From positions 11,763,587 through 11,827,586 of the forward strand of contig CANTUZ010000002.1 of assembly GCA_947846985.1 (NCBI GenBank): 64,000 bases of DNA, in the 5' to 3' direction. Every line of letters begins with the position of its first letter. Positions within the stretch are counted from its first letter, which is position 1. The translations under genes were made by a program, and so were the position numbers. Positions 38,581 through 52,400 of this stretch are shown here, piece by piece. The notes beneath the pieces were generated by a model, which was not told the origin of the DNA, made no database searches, and was given only the letters and a program-made list of their open reading frames with translations. The DNA comes from Fratercula arctica. Taxonomy: Eukaryota > Chordata > Aves > Charadriiformes > Alcidae.

Positions 38581-38899
38581 AAGAGATGCGAGTCGTTCCC
38601 CTCAGCCGGGACGCCCCCTCGCCCATCCCGGCCACCCGCAGGTGCTCCCCCACCATCCCGGACTCCTGCCGGGCTGTGGACGGCGTTTACCCCGCTCTGC
38701 CTGCCCCGGGGTGCCGGGGGAGCCCCCTCTTCTCACACATACACGTCCAGAGGGGCCCGGGTGCCCGTCCCGACAGCGTCCCGGTGCCAGCACTGGGATG
38801 CCTTTTGCCCGTGAAACCATTAGGATGATAACCGAGCACGGTCCCCTCAAGCCATGAAAACTTGCACACAGATGCGGGGAAAGACCCTGGAAGGGTCAG

Positions 38900-41800
38900 T
38901 CTTATCGCTGTGCGTATCAGCAACGGTATTACAAAATCTTTCTTCCCCCCCAAGCTGGTGTTTTTTTGAGGTCTCAGTGGAGGACCAACAGTCTAAGGCA
39001 ACTCCATATTATTGCCTGGCAGTTTACACCATGCGTGGATCTTGGTTTTGCCTCACAAGGCATATAAAATATGGAATTAAGTGACATGACTTTTGTTATA
39101 CAAAAAGCAGAGTTTATATGCTGGCTTTTAGATGAGAATGAGAATAAACTAGCGTTGTCTTTACACTGTCTTTACACTGTGCTGTAATTTAAGTACTATA
39201 TATTAAAAGGGACTGAGCAGGCAACATAAGACTCCCCTAAATAGCCTTATGCCACCCAATATAACTAGCTATAAGCAAAACCAATGACACTTCTAGGAAA
39301 AAGCTGAAGAGAATTTTCATATTTTTTAATGCATTTGCAAAAATTCTTTTAATATATTGAGAAAAAAGACCTGATTATAACCTCTGTGAGATCATTAAAA
39401 AGAAATACTACAAACTGTAATGAGCAGTATTATAACCTGCATGCCAAGAGCAGAGGGAAACATTAATGTAGAAAGAAAAACATATTTTCATTGTAACAGA
39501 AAATAGTACCCCTTTGGATTGACTTTCATCTGTATGTGACAGGTGGACCGAAATGCCAAATTGCACTTACTCCTAAAAGAGATGGGTTGTGGAAGAACCT
39601 GGTTACGTCACTAACTCTCAGATTCCCAGGCAGACTCTCTTGTCAAACCTTTTGGAAATGGAGAATTGCACAGTGCAGCCCCCCAGATTCCTGAGACCAG
39701 TGTCCAGGGTTCCTCTTTGGACTCCTGGATATTCACACATGCAGGCTGGGGGTGCTCTTAGCAATTTCCTGAGAGCTGTAGGACTTTCCAAAATAACAAT
39801 CTCTAAAACCATGTCTCTAATCTTATATTCTACAGGAATCTGATATCTTATCATTATTGCAAGGTTTTGGAAAAATTCTTTCTCTTTTCTCTCTCTTTAG
39901 AAGTGATTTCTTGCACTTTATGATGACTTGCATCCCCCTAAGAAAGAAATCTTTAAATCCAGCCACTCTCAGGAGTGAAATTTAGACCTGCCAAGGCTCT
40001 TTAGGTGCTTCAGCAGTAAACCCAACAGCGGTCCCTTCGCAGAGGAGCTGCCAGGCAGACTGTCCACAGCCGGACTGCCCCAGCAGCCGAGGACACAAGA
40101 GTTGCCAGACACCAAAACCCAGTGTTTGATTCTTCGAGCAAATTATTCATTAGGCTGTTGAAGCTGAGTAGCCTGGGAAACTAATTAACAAATTAGTGTT
40201 AACATTCTGTGTAGAAACAACCTGGGGAACTGTCATCATTATTCCTTCTGCGGAATGACAGAAACTAGTATCTTGGGTAGTAGGCAGTCCACATATCCCA
40301 GGACTGGCAAAGAAGTTTTGGATCTGTTCTATCAGAAGATTGTCCAGAGTCAGATTTTTGTGATGTTTTGTCCTCAATGAATCAGTATTTTAAGGAGAAA
40401 TAAAAAATCAACAGCTATTTCCCAACCATTTCTTCTGACGCTGTTCCCAGTGACTCTTTGACATGAAAGAGACACAAGATGAAAGAAATGCATCAAATAC
40501 TAATATTTTTGTTTAGATATAGCTAAGTGCTTTTGTTTTGCCTGAAAGGAATACAAATTATTGATGGTTGAAGGCCAGAAAACATGGTTCAAATTCTTTT
40601 CACTAAAACACAGCACAGTTCAGTGCCCTGTTAACAGCAGAGGCAGAGGGGAAAAAAAAGAACAAGAATAGAACTAAAACAGTTGATATAGAGAGATAGA
40701 TACGAGTGAGTGATAGTCTTATGCAGCAAAGAATGCGTAGGGTTGTGAAGGAACAACGGAGTGATACAGATTTAGACAGTCAGTGTAGATTTGGTGCCGT
40801 TTCCATGAATGTCAAATTCAAAGAAAAAGAACAAAGAGAGAGATTTTGGGGAGGTATCCATGAGCACAGAAGGAAGGACTGCACAGACATGGAGGAAAAG
40901 GATGGAATCCAAACATGAGGGGAAGTTCATCCCCTCTTCACAATACAGGTGGTAGAAAAGTAAATGCAGCTTGATTGAAATAGATATTGTGAATCAGCAG
41001 GGCCTGGGTGTTACAGAGAGGGCAGTAAAAGTGGAAATGTAAAGTTCAGGGGCAGCTAAGGGACCTAGTGGCAAGCAGTGCCAAGGTAGTGCTAGTCCTC
41101 TGCTCCTGTGGCACATGCAGGAGCCAAAATGTTTGCTGCAATTCCAGCTGTTGGAAAAATCTGCCTACCAAGGAAAGGTATGTGCCAGTAGAGCTATAAG
41201 TAACAAGTGCCTTCTGCCTGGCCATCTGTCTCTTCAGAGTCCTCTGATACACAGTGTTAGCAATAAGTAGCTGATGTGATTTTGGTCAGGCCCATGGAGA
41301 AGAAGCTTTCCATACTGAAGCAATGACATCAGTCCCCTTTGAGCTGAATCCTTATTTAAATTGTTTGTGGAATTCAAGATGTTTTGACAATTTGTATTCT
41401 ATCCACAAATCATGTTCTTGTCACGTATAAAGACTAAAATAACATTGCTTTCATTGTTTAAAAGGATTTTTCTTTTGTTCAATCATAAACCAATTATTGT
41501 TTACACAATGCATAGCACATAGTTGCCAGAAATACCTGAACTGCATGAAAAACTTATACGGATTTCTCTCAAAGGACGTGTACAGGCCATCTTGGACAAC
41601 GTGTCTCTTTCAAGCGTGACTGTCTCTTGAGCTACTCAAGCTATTTCACATTTTGAATCCTGCTTCCGAGACTGCAGAGAGATTTTTTGCTTTCACTTTA
41701 TGTAGAACACTGTACTAAGTCTCGTTACAAAAGGGATGCTCTTCCTAAGTCTTCACACTTAGGAAAGACAGTAGGTCTTCGTCAGATATTCCTAAATCTC

Positions 41801-43680
41801 ACAAGGCACTCTCTACTGTCATCCTGCATTTTGTTAGGCTTTTTTTTTTCTGCAATCCAAATACTTACAGGAAGGTTTTATCAGCCATGGAAATAGATGT
41901 CAGAGAGGATTTCCAAGAAAAAGGAACTGTGACTTTAATGAACGTGCTATTTGGACCTTTTATATCGGAGAAGATTAAAGGTCCCCAAAATTTTAGCATT
42001 GGTAACTACTGACATAGATGATCTTATTGAGCCTCTTTCAGTGATCAGATGGAAGCACAACAAAGAAGGTGCCAGGCCTGAGTGGGGCAAACGACATGTG
42101 TCCTGCTCATGACAATGGAAATTCAGACCTTGGCCAGGCTCCAGGGGACATCTGGCTACACCACCATCCTGTGAGAAGCAGCGCAGTGTTGCTACCCTCC
42201 AACAGTTGACCCTCCGGCACCAAATACTGTAGTAGCTGCAGTAAGAGGAGAAAGTGAAATGCAGATTCTCTGAATACACAAAAGAAACTCATCAATGTAT
42301 TTTATCTGCAGCTGCAGCAGGTGTTCAAAAAGTCCTAGTTATTTTAAACTTTTGCTGTTGTCTTTGTTTACATAATGTCTTGAACCCTATGCTTCTTTCT
42401 TAAACAAAGAAGTAATGCCATGCAAAGGGAGTTTTGTAAGGAAAGGCTGTCCTAAAGTGTCACCTCAGCTTTTGAACTCTCTTCCATTTCAGCATTCCCA
42501 ACAGTGCCCTGCTGTCTCTAGTTATGAAGAGGAGCCTCATGCTGTAGCTGAGAGCGTATCTGCCAGTGATGATGCTCAAACTGCTCCACAAATGGCTTTG
42601 TTGCAGTGGCCTGCAACATGGTGGCTTACCAACATCATCATCCCAAATGCATCCGAACAACACGTATTCCTAATCAACAACATAGTGATACGAAGAACTC
42701 TTCAGAGTGGTCTTTCTGCAATGTGCAAGTAGCTTGGCTACTCAAACATATGTTACTGCAGATTAGAAACACAAAGGAATTCTATAAAAACAAAGAGACT
42801 TAGAGACTTTTATTTTTGTATGTTGAGCTCGGAATTCACAGACTTTTGAAGGGCTTGATTAAGGACATGTCTGTAACTATGATGTCTTCCCTCAGGGTGT
42901 GGCACAGGGACATCGTTCACCAAAGACACAGAGTGTAGTCTGTAATACTTAGTGTAAAGTATGCAATTTTTTCCTCTCTCCCTCAAATTTATAAGACTCA
43001 CAGGTCTTTTGTAATTTCAAAAGAGTGAGAGAAGTCCCTTCAGTGTAATGAACCTTTCCAGTTTCTCGGCCAGGGTATTCTATTTTTCATATTTCCATTT
43101 TAGGCATGTCCTTTCATTAGTACATGTTGAAGACATTAAATTAATAGGTATTCTGTTACATTCACATGTATAGATTAAGTAGAATCTAATCTTTTAAATT
43201 TACAGAATCAATATAAAATAAATAATTTGGGTAACTGGCATAATGGAAAATACTTGGCTAATGTCATTTTAGCTATCATTTACGACAAAGCTCCAGGTTT
43301 GATCAGTGATTTTTGCGTCTTTCACTGGACATGAAGAAATCAAATCTTTTTATTTTGAAAATTTGAAGTCTTTTTTAGTCTGATACAATGAGAGGAAAAT
43401 TGTCCCCATTAGTTTTAGGGGTTTTGTAATGGTTAGTTATTATGATGATAATTTCTTCTTGGTACAATTTAAAGTAAAGGATAGACATTACCACAAAACT
43501 CTAGAGGCAAAACTCAAAAACTGCAGAAAAAATGAACTGAACAAGAAAAATTAACAGGCAAGGCTGTGGAAAGGTAGAGAAGAGTGAGTGCAGAAGAGTA
43601 GACAAATGAAAAATAGAATAAAATAGAAGTAGTATTTATCAAGAGGAGTCAGTACCAGCTTAATCCAATACTTTTCTTTA
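38900..43680. other. Upstream of VIPR2: no gene recognised
   Basis: AT-rich unique sequence. Frames up to about 110 codons occur at 41947-42295 and 42415-42732, but none has recognisable motifs or splice context. An 11-bp direct duplication (GTCTTTACACT) lies near 39160. Confidence 0.7.
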
Positions 43681-43689
43681 CTAAGACAT

Positions 43690-44490
43690 ATTTCCTACAC
43701 AACAAAAAGACATCAGATTTGTTCTAGATAGCTGTCAGTAAAGCATTTGATACAGTGCTGTAGAAATTGCTAGTTAAAATTGAAATGGTGGAGTTTAATG
43801 AATAATTTATTTGACCAAAAGGTGGTTAAATGAACCTGACAAATAATGCTGATATGTAAATAAGAGGATAAAGGGAAATAACAGTGAAGTTCCTCAGAGA
43901 TCAGGCTGGGACCCTGTTTGTTTTTGTTTTTGACAAAACAAAATTTTCTAAGAAGTCAAGGTGGTGTCAACAGTAAGCAGTATCTGTATAACTTACAGAA
44001 CTGGATCAACTGAAAATTAAGCACAAGAAAAAAGTTGAAAATTTAATAAAGTGAAGTGGAAGGTCATGTGCTAACAAACAACAAACGTTTACACCATAAG
44101 CTAAAAGGCAATAGCAGGAAGTCCTGTGTGTACAAGTCAGTGTGTGGCAAATATGAGTATTAACATGACATGACTGTGAAAAATAAATGTGATCTTAGGA
44201 CATGTGGGAGAGATACTTGCTGTAGATTTAGAAAAGTAATGAGGCTAGGTAACACACAAAGGGCTGGTCAGGTCTTATCTGGAGTGTTGAATATAAATTT
44301 AGCAATCCGCAGTCAAGAAAGATGAATCCAGCAGGTGCACGGCAAATAAATGAAGACCTAAGGATTTTAGAGAATGCTTGGTTTGGTAGCCCGATAAAAT
44401 ATAAGCTGAGATTAAATATGTCACCAGGAAAGGAACTATCTAAACTAAGGAAAATCTGGCAGAATAACAGGTGAATTAACCTAGGTGAGA
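43690..44490 (+). mobile_element. Ancient CR1-type LINE remnant
   Basis: Blocks in CR1 ORF2 order are recognisable: GCATTTGATACAGTGCTG, TTCCTCAGAGATCAGGCTGG (the PQGS region), AGTGAAGTGGAAGGTCATG, and TCAGGTCTTATCTGGAGTGT. No open frame survives. It is much more decayed than the CR1 that follows, so it belongs to an older wave; limits are approximate. Confidence 0.7.
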
Positions 44491-44589
44491 GTAAATGCAT
44501 AGACTGATTCCAGGTGGCTGTTCTGGACAAATATTTTAACAGTGAGGGCAAAGAAAGGAATTGATTTTCAAGGTAGAACTTGATTAGCC

Positions 44590-45360
44590 AGTGAAGAGGA
44601 TTTTATAGTCCTGCACCTGGGTCGAGACAATCCCAAACATGGATACAGGCTGGCCAATGAGTTGATTGAGAGCAGCCCTGAGGAGAAAGGCTTGGGAGTG
44701 TTGGTAGATGAAGAATTAATATGAGCCAGCAATGTGCGCTTGCAGCCCACAAAGCCAATCTCATCCTGGGCTGCATCAGAAGAATTGTGGCTGGTAGGTC
44801 AAGGGAAGTGATTCTTCTCTTCTGCTCCTCTCTAGAGAGACTGGAGTTCTGTGTCCAGCTCTGGAGCCCCCAACACAAGAGAGACATGGCTCAAGTGGGT
44901 TCAGAGGAGGGCCATGTAGAGCCCCTCTCTCCAGGGGGCTGGAGCACCTCGCGTATGAGGACAGGCTGAGAGAGCTGGGGTTGTTCAGCCTGGGGAAGAG
45001 AAGGCTCCGGGGAGACCCTACAGCAGCCTTCCAGTACCTAAAGGGGGCTATACGAGAGATAGGGAGGGACTCTTCATCAGGGAGTGTAGCAATAGAATGA
45101 GAGGTAAGAGTTTTAAATTGAAAGAAGGGAGTTTTAGATGTGATATTAGGAAGAAATTCTTTACTGTGAGGGTGGTGAGGCATCGGAACAGGTTGCCCAG
45201 AGAAGTTGTGGATGCCCCATCCCTGGAAGTGTTCAAGACCAGGCTGGATGGGGCTTTGAGCAACCTGTTCTGGTGGGAGGTGTCCCTGCCCATGGCAGGG
45301 GGTTGGAACTAGATGATCTTTAAGGTCCCTTCCAACCTGAACCATTCTAGGATTCTATAA
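44590..45360 (+). mobile_element. Younger CR1 LINE, 3' part with ORF2 end
   Basis: Begins around GTCCTGCACCTGGGTCGA and ends at AACCATTCTAGGATTCTATA. The plus-strand frames 44721-44969 (SQQCALAAHKANLILGCI) and 45097-45312 ([20 protein letters not shown]) are the C-terminal part of the CR1 ORF2 protein, now frameshifted relative to each other. It lies directly after an older CR1 in the same orientation. Confidence 0.9.
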
Positions 45361-48300
45361 TGTAGCTCTGTGCACCAATATTAGACCAGGCTTTTCTAGA
45401 GGTCTTTTCCAAGCCCATATCCTACTTTGTAGTAAATAGTCCCTCTCCAAAATTTTCCATGAAAATCACTGTTCTACAGAAAATTAGTTGCTGGATTTTT
45501 TATTTTTTTTTTTTTTTTTTACACAGAAAAAGTAGTTTTCTATACAAAGTAGTTTTCTATGCAAATTTTCCTTTGTGGAAAATTTCTACTTTCCATCAAA
45601 AATATGACTATTTTTGGCATAAATACAAATATTTAGCATTTGGATAAATTTTTCCATTTGGGGATTTTCAAAATAACCATAAATTTTGCTAGAGGAGAAA
45701 AAAAAGTCTCTACCAGGCTCTACTTTCTGTAGATCTTTTTGCTCAGTGGAACCTTTTCTTGGTACAAAGCAGATTTTAGGCCAATTCGCAAAAGCTGGAT
45801 CTGAATCTTCATTTTTTGGTAACCTGGGAGTATTTGTATCAGCAACCCGGTACTGGGCTCGTCTCCAGAAACAGGGCAAAATGAAACATTGTAGACTTCT
45901 ACTACAGGATGATTAAAAAAGAGATGGAAAATCCAGGGCACTCTTAGTTTCAGTAAAGGGAGAGGGGGAGAAATTGCATTAATATAGTCAAAAGATTGAG
46001 TGCTAATTTTGCATAATTTTAAATCTTGAAATAGAGCCAAGTAAATATATAGTGAATTTTTAGTCAGAGAAAGTTACAGATTGAGGTTGTTTTGATTGTT
46101 ATGTTTTTGTATCTTTAGGATAGAATATTATTTACACCATGGAGGGTTGGTTTTTTTGACACTTCAGGAAGAAGACTGAAGCTTGGCATACTTTAGAAAT
46201 TCAGAACACCATTTTGTCAAAAACTCTGAATAATCGTCAGCCTGATGGGATATAAATAAAGCAAAAATTTTATAAAGAGGAGAGATGAGATTTCAGTGGA
46301 GTTAGCAATACGGGTCTTGATTTCTATTGCTTAGCTCAAGTTTACCCAGGAGATATGAAAGGAGAAACTTCATCTTTAGTGTAATCAAACTTTTAAACAC
46401 TCTAAAATGACTGTCTCCATTAAGAGAAAAATTCAACAGCATAAGGTAGTAAGTGAAACCTAATCATCCAGTGTAATATGATCTGAATGACACTCTAATC
46501 AAGAATGGATTAGTGAACGTTGCATGAAGAGTTTTCCCACGTAACAGGAGGGTAAAAGAAATACATGTTGACAAAACAAGCCCCTGTAATCCACAGGAAT
46601 GTTCCATAGACAAAATCAATACCACTCACTTCAGGTGCCCAAGTTAAACAGAAAACATCTGAAAAGCAGGAAAAGGCAGGGCAATCATGACACAGGCTGC
46701 CGATGTTAGTGAGTGAAGAAAGACGAGCATTTGGGTGAGCAGACATCTGTCTGCAGAATGAAATATTAGGAGCAGATGTGTGTTCTGTCCTTCTCTAGGG
46801 TTTAGATGCCTTTGTCTGTTCAGGATCCAGAAAGCTTTGTGAAAAACAAAGGCCCAGTTGATCAGAATTAATCCCTAAAAAAAACCACCCCAAAACCAAA
46901 AAGCAGCATTTAAGTAGGAGAAAGTAGCTATGAGCACTTGTGGCACAGTAGCCTCAGGGTTGCTGAGGATATTATTTCCACGTCTTCCCTAGTTCAACTT
47001 GAATCAAGGCCGTCGTCATGAATGAGCAGGAGTGTGCTCCGATTACCAACCCAGAGGCACGCTGGGACCAGCGGAGGGCCGAGATTGTGCTGTTCTTTGT
47101 CACTTGGTGGTGGTGACAGACAGGCCTCTCTTCTGTTTGTTCATCCATTTTCATGAAGTATGGAGGGGAATTACATCTTTGATACTTTTTCTTTGGTTGA
47201 GATGAGCTAACTGTTTTGAAAGTTGTTAGAAATAGATAGATAGAAAATGACAGCCAGGTTCATGGCTGCATAGTGGCCTGGCTTCAAGAGGACACGTGAA
47301 GGACATCTTTGAGCATAGAGCCTGGTAGACTGGACAGCTAGGAATTGTGTGTTCAAACCCTCTCAGGCTTGCATAGCCCTCAAAACCCACATTTTCCACT
47401 TCCTGGGAAAGTGCATTTATTGCTGTGGTATTACACAAAAGATGGGGATTGCCAACTATGGCTTTGAATAGATGTAATAAAGTGCTTGTAGGCCCTAGCT
47501 GCTTACATTTTCCTGGAAAAATCTATGTCTGTGTGTTGGATCTTGCCCCATATTTCCTGAATCATTCTTTAACAAGTGCTAAGTAAGGCCTGAATATCTA
47601 ACTCCAAAATCTCTTGCTCCAATTCTAGAGAGCTGTTGAGTGTCCTTGGGTTTATGTAGCCGCAGTGGATATTGAGGAAGCTCAGACTGGACTCATTGAA
47701 TCCTCAAGAGAAACTGAGTATTGCCTTGTTAGCCTTAGTCCTGCTTTTCTGGCCCAACCCTGTTCACCTTGAGATCGATGACAGCAGTCCCATTGGCTTC
47801 AGCCGGGAACACAATCAAGCACTGCGCTGTGACACCATGTAAATACTGCTCAAAATTTCTATAAATCACACTGCTCTTTTTGAGGTGAGCAGATAGTTGG
47901 CTGGGTGTATGATCGTCAGAGAAATGATGGCACAGTCTCCTTTTTTAAGTATCTTATAGCAGCTATAGTGTGGGGCACCTCATATGTTGAGGAATGCTAT
48001 GCACTAATTAAATACATCAGGAATTAGCTAACCGAGACTCCTGAACTGAGATGCCAAGATCAACTTTTCCCCAGTCACAGTGCTGTTTTGGGTTGGAAAC
48101 TTAGAAATTAATCCTAAGAGATGTAATTTCCCTGCTTTAATATATACTGTTTTTAATGGAATTGTGCAGGATGATTAGTGAGAGGCAAATGTCAAAATAC
48201 CAGACAGAAATTGACTCACCAGTCATAGGATTTAATATTAAGGTCAGGCTATGGAAATGCAATGGTGCTCAGTCTTTATTGCCTTGCACCTTATTTACAT

Positions 48301-48499
48301 TGGAGCAAAATGACTGGAGTGGATGTAATGTCCTATATTTCCAAATTTGATGGTATTTTACGTATTCTTTCCACAGTTGTTAGCGATGACACAGGGCACA
48401 AAGCAGTTAAAACAAGACAAGAACCCAAAACAAAGGAACAAGCTCAGAATGTCCTAGAAGATGATTATGAGCAATCGTCTGTAGAGATTTTAAGGTTTA

Positions 48500-48531
<32 letters not shown>

Positions 48532-48641
48532 ACTCTGGATCGAAATGTTAAACTTCTGTCCAAATCAAGCATAGCAAGAGCGCACACCGTGCACACTTTC
48601 CCTTCCTAGTCATTCCACTTTTCCCCCTTTTTTTTTAGTGC

Positions 48642-48662
48642 ATTTGCATATGCCAATTGGCA
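48642..48662. promoter_or_regulatory. Octamer motif next to an NFI-like palindrome
   Basis: ATTTGCAT (48642-48649) is followed at once by A and the perfect palindrome TGCCAATTGGCA (48651-48662), two fused TTGGCA half-sites of the nuclear factor I type. It lies about 10.4 kb upstream of the VIPR2 start. Candidate enhancer piece; activity unknown. Confidence 0.3.
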
Positions 48663-49355
48663 ACAAACCTTTAATGTTGATGTTTTTTACTTGAAAAACA
48701 GCTTTCATCACAGAGCTTTGATTGCATGGACTGCTCTAAAGTAAATGAGCTCCAAATTACATTATGCTTGAACTGCATCTACTCACTGGAAGTATCTCAG
48801 TCCATAGTGGCAGAGGAAGACATGAAAGATTGTTAAGATCAAATGCTAACGCCAGCTTTCATGCAATACTAAGCTTGCATGTTGATGTTACTCATTTACT
48901 TGAAACAGCCCTCAACTCACACACCCTGTAAGTCTTTGCTGCAGTTCTGTCCCTTAACTGCTAGTCATCACCCTGTGCTGCTAAGTTTGCATTTTGGTTG
49001 TAGTATGATGATGAATTACAGGGCTCAGATTCAAAATGTCATTTACTTGTGTTCTCACTGTTTATCGTTTTGTCATCAGTCCTTTCTGTGCTGCTGTCTA
49101 CCTACCTTGTACTGGCCGGACACTGGGTAGCACAAAGTAGTAATTTCTTTTTTCTTTTTTTTTTTCCTCAGCAGCTTCTTAAGGTCATTTTACAGCTCCC
49201 ACTTGTCAATCCGCGATGCTAGCTTACCTGGGGAGTGCGATATTTGACCAATATCTGGGTTTCAAAACACTCAGCGGCTGTGATCTTGACTGCAGTAGCC
49301 ACAGCAACTTCATTACTACTTCATTTTGAATATATTGCTCATAGAGGTCACTTAC

Positions 49356-49412
49356 CTCACTGAATTTGAAACTAAGAGCCTTTCTGTTATTTCTGAAATG
49401 AATTATGTGTTT
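49356..49412 (-). other. Candidate exon C (unrecognised transcript)
   Basis: A perfect donor, GTGAG|GTAAGT, at 49356/49355 on the minus strand, with two possible acceptors at 49412 (CATTCATTTTCAG) and 49392 (AATTCATTTCAG). That gives 57 or 37 nt. No protein is implied. Confidence 0.2.
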
Positions 49413-52400
49413 CTGAAAATGAATGGTATGTTTTTCTGTTTTCTTGTAGCTACTCTGAAGTACAAAGGGCTTGCCATTCTGCCAAGGGCTGAGAGCATTG
49501 ATTACGTTAATGCTGGTGGGAAGAGAGATGCAGACATGACACTGCAGAAAGGATGCATAAGGGAAGAATCAAATTGAAGGAGGAAGCACAAAGTTAGTTC
49601 CAAAGATATTCCTGTGGTATATCATGTTCTCCTAAGCCAAACAAAAGCGAGGAATGTCCATTTAACACAACCCCTCACATAGGCTGAACATTACGAAATG
49701 ATGAAACAAAAAGTAGGCAGAATGTAAAGAAAAAAGACAATATATCTCTCTAAAGGAAAACCACTATACTGTTTTGCAAAGGGACATGAGGAAGAAAAGG
49801 ATGATACTTAGTGGTGTAATGCTACAGGCGGAAACATACTTAGGAGAAACAGGTTTCATCCCAGCTCAAGTGTAGAGCACACAAAAGAGGAACGTCTTTT
49901 GCAGGTACTGTTAGGATTGAAAAGCCTCTGGCTCAAGAGCGTGGGTGTGCGCATATACACATTCACAAAGATTGTCTCCTGAAGGGGAGCTATCCTCACA
50001 TGAATGTCATCAGTGATTTGGGGTAGTCTGTGAATGTCATCCTTGGAAAGCTGCTTGTTGTTGCTGTTCCCAATAAATGGGAAGTAACAGATTTTGCAAC
50101 ACCAATTGGTTATTTGGGGACATGCAGTTTTATATAGTGGTCGGTAAGTAGCTTGATTGAAAGAACCAATTCCTTCCATATTGGTATGGAAATGTGGCAT
50201 TTTTCTTCACAGACTTCAACATTGCTCATAAGTTTGAGCTGGTATGGCTACTGCAGCAAAGTAGGTATGGGGCGTTTTGGAAAAAACTGTGCACACAGAA
50301 AGGACTATTTACTTCCTTGAATCTCATTAGGCATGTACTGATATGGTGCTAATTCCTGTAGAAACACTGTATGTCAGGGCCATCTTAAAATACATGGTAG
50401 GATGTTGTTTAATAGTCATTTTTTAATCCTTATTATGACAGTATGTCTGGCTTTGATTGTATTATTTCTAAAGACCATCCAGATCTCTCTCACAGTTAAT
50501 TTTCTTTTTTTGAATCAAGAAAAGTCTGGCAGAGGCTAAGTTTAAAAAATATTGGCCAAAGGATGGCTAAAAGGAAAATTTTAAAAGGAAACATTCCTAT
50601 AATCCCCAACACCAATTGCTAGTGGACAAAGGAAAAATGCATTTCAGAAAAATCTGGGCTCAATCCTGGTACTGCGGACTGTCCTGATGAGAATAGTTGC
50701 CAGCTTCTGTTCATGGTCCTGGAAGGCTGTTATTTCCAAAAGCACATGTCAATGTTTTTCTAGACTTTGGCTATGATTTTAGGATCCCATCCTAAAAACG
50801 TGCAGTTAGGTGAAGACTAAGCAGCCTTAATACCACAAGGCTGGATTGGGTCCCAATACAAATGCTCAAACTGTTTAGTTAACTCCAAATATTTATGCTT
50901 ATAAAATGTATTTCAGTAACAAGCTGTGTATTATTTAGTAAAGTTTTCTCTGGAATTACCCAAAAACAGAAATATAAATTAATTTCCTGCAAGGTCAGTA
51001 TTGCTAAGATGAATACATATCCTTGTTTATTATTTCTGTTCCAAACTGCTTCATTCCTCATAATAACTTTCTTTGAAAAATAAATCTAATTTCCAAATCC
51101 TTCCTACTGAATTATAAACAAATCAGATAAACAGCTATAAACCAATTCCATCCACAAACAGAAGATGGAGAATTTATCCCACAGATTTCAAAACATATAA
51201 TTAGGTATCAGGTCAAAGAAAATTAAATACATTCCTGAATACTAGCACAGGCCTTTGTTCCCAGTTCCTCATTCCAAATGAAGTGAAATAGCCCAGATAC
51301 TCTGTTTGAAGGCTTTGGTACCGATTCTTAGTTATGGGACCAAATATTAGCCACTGGATGTTTTTCATGCCTTTCTACTTGAGCTGCACTCTCCTACTTC
51401 CAATAAAGTTATGACAGAATGAATACTGCAAAAGTTTCATTTTAGCAATTTGCTCTATAGTTGTCCAGCTCTTTAATTAATATAAAAAGGCACAACTTTA
51501 AAGCATTTTATTTGTCTAAAAATAAGTCTGACTATAAAATGACAAAGTTCAGGTTCTCTTTTGGGCTTCTATGCGCAGTATGTCTCATAAGAAAGTTTAA
51601 GATGTGCCCCCAAATTGGTACTGAATACGCTGAGCACTGTAAGGAGTGTCTACTAGAGTAGAAGATAGCAGTCCTAGGACAATTGTCTTTTACTTTGATC
51701 TGTGATCCTCCTCTTAGTTGTTTGGTTTTCTTCTTCACCTCTCCACAGTCTATATACCTATGCATTGACTACTGCAATGCCAAAGTTTTGATAAAGTCAT
51801 TCTTATTTTTAAATATCTCCAATGCAACTTCTTCTATTACATCAAATACAAGCTTTCATACCACTTAATCGAGCTCTGTAGAGCTCTTTGTTCTTCTAGT
51901 TGTTCCTGCTTGTCCTGACTCAAGCTGTGCCGCATCAGTTCTCTTTGTCCCACGTGTCTCTGGTCGATTCTCAAACACTTGTGCATTGCTTTTTCCTGTC
52001 CATATCCTTTAATCTGTAGTATTATGAAGTAATAACAGTCTCTAATTGGGCTTGAGCCTGTCTCTCAGAAAGAGTTTGTTCTGCAAGGGAGCACTTGTCA
52101 TTTCTCATGTTGAAGCTGTACCTCTGTGCGTGGCACTCCCAAGACCCCAGCCAGCCCAAACAAGCAGCAAAGCTGAGGTTTCTCAGAGAGATGACATGGC
52201 TTTCCTCAGGTTAGTCCATGGGCCAGGAGCTGAATTCCACCCTCCTGAGCCTGAAGGCATCATTAGGCTGCAAAAAAATGAAGAGATGCTCCTTTTAAAA
52301 TTTCCCAAAGGTTAAATTGTGACATCTGCTCAAAATACTGAGGGAAAGCCTGAAGAAATATAGTTACTGCATTCCCAAACAAACCAGTAGGGCAGGAAAT

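Larger units (their letters stand above)
37630..38880 (-). promoter_or_regulatory. CpG island with the probable VIPR2 promoter, 5'UTR and start of intron 1
   Basis: About 1.25 kb of very GC-rich, CpG-dense sequence in an otherwise AT-rich window. It contains coding exon 1, the first part of intron 1 and the sequence upstream of the start codon. GC boxes are visible (for example GGGGCGGAG near 37785). I see no TATA box at a fitting distance upstream of the ATG, so dispersed initiation is likely. The start site is probably between about 38250 and 38650, but this is inference. Long open frames on both strands here follow from the scarcity of AT-rich stop codons and are not genes. Confidence 0.8.

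Noticed and set aside
37552..38857. Long open frames on both strands in the CpG island (up to 291 codons)
   Set aside because: They follow from GC-rich composition with few stop codons; only the 51-nt VIPR2 exon has a splice donor and a fitting continuation.
44776..45345. 189-codon minus-strand frame
   Set aside because: Antisense of the CR1 ORF2 region.
47018..47116. Short plus-strand frame beginning MNEQECAPITNPEARW
   Set aside because: Looks protein-like but is only 32 codons, without recognised family or convincing splice signals.
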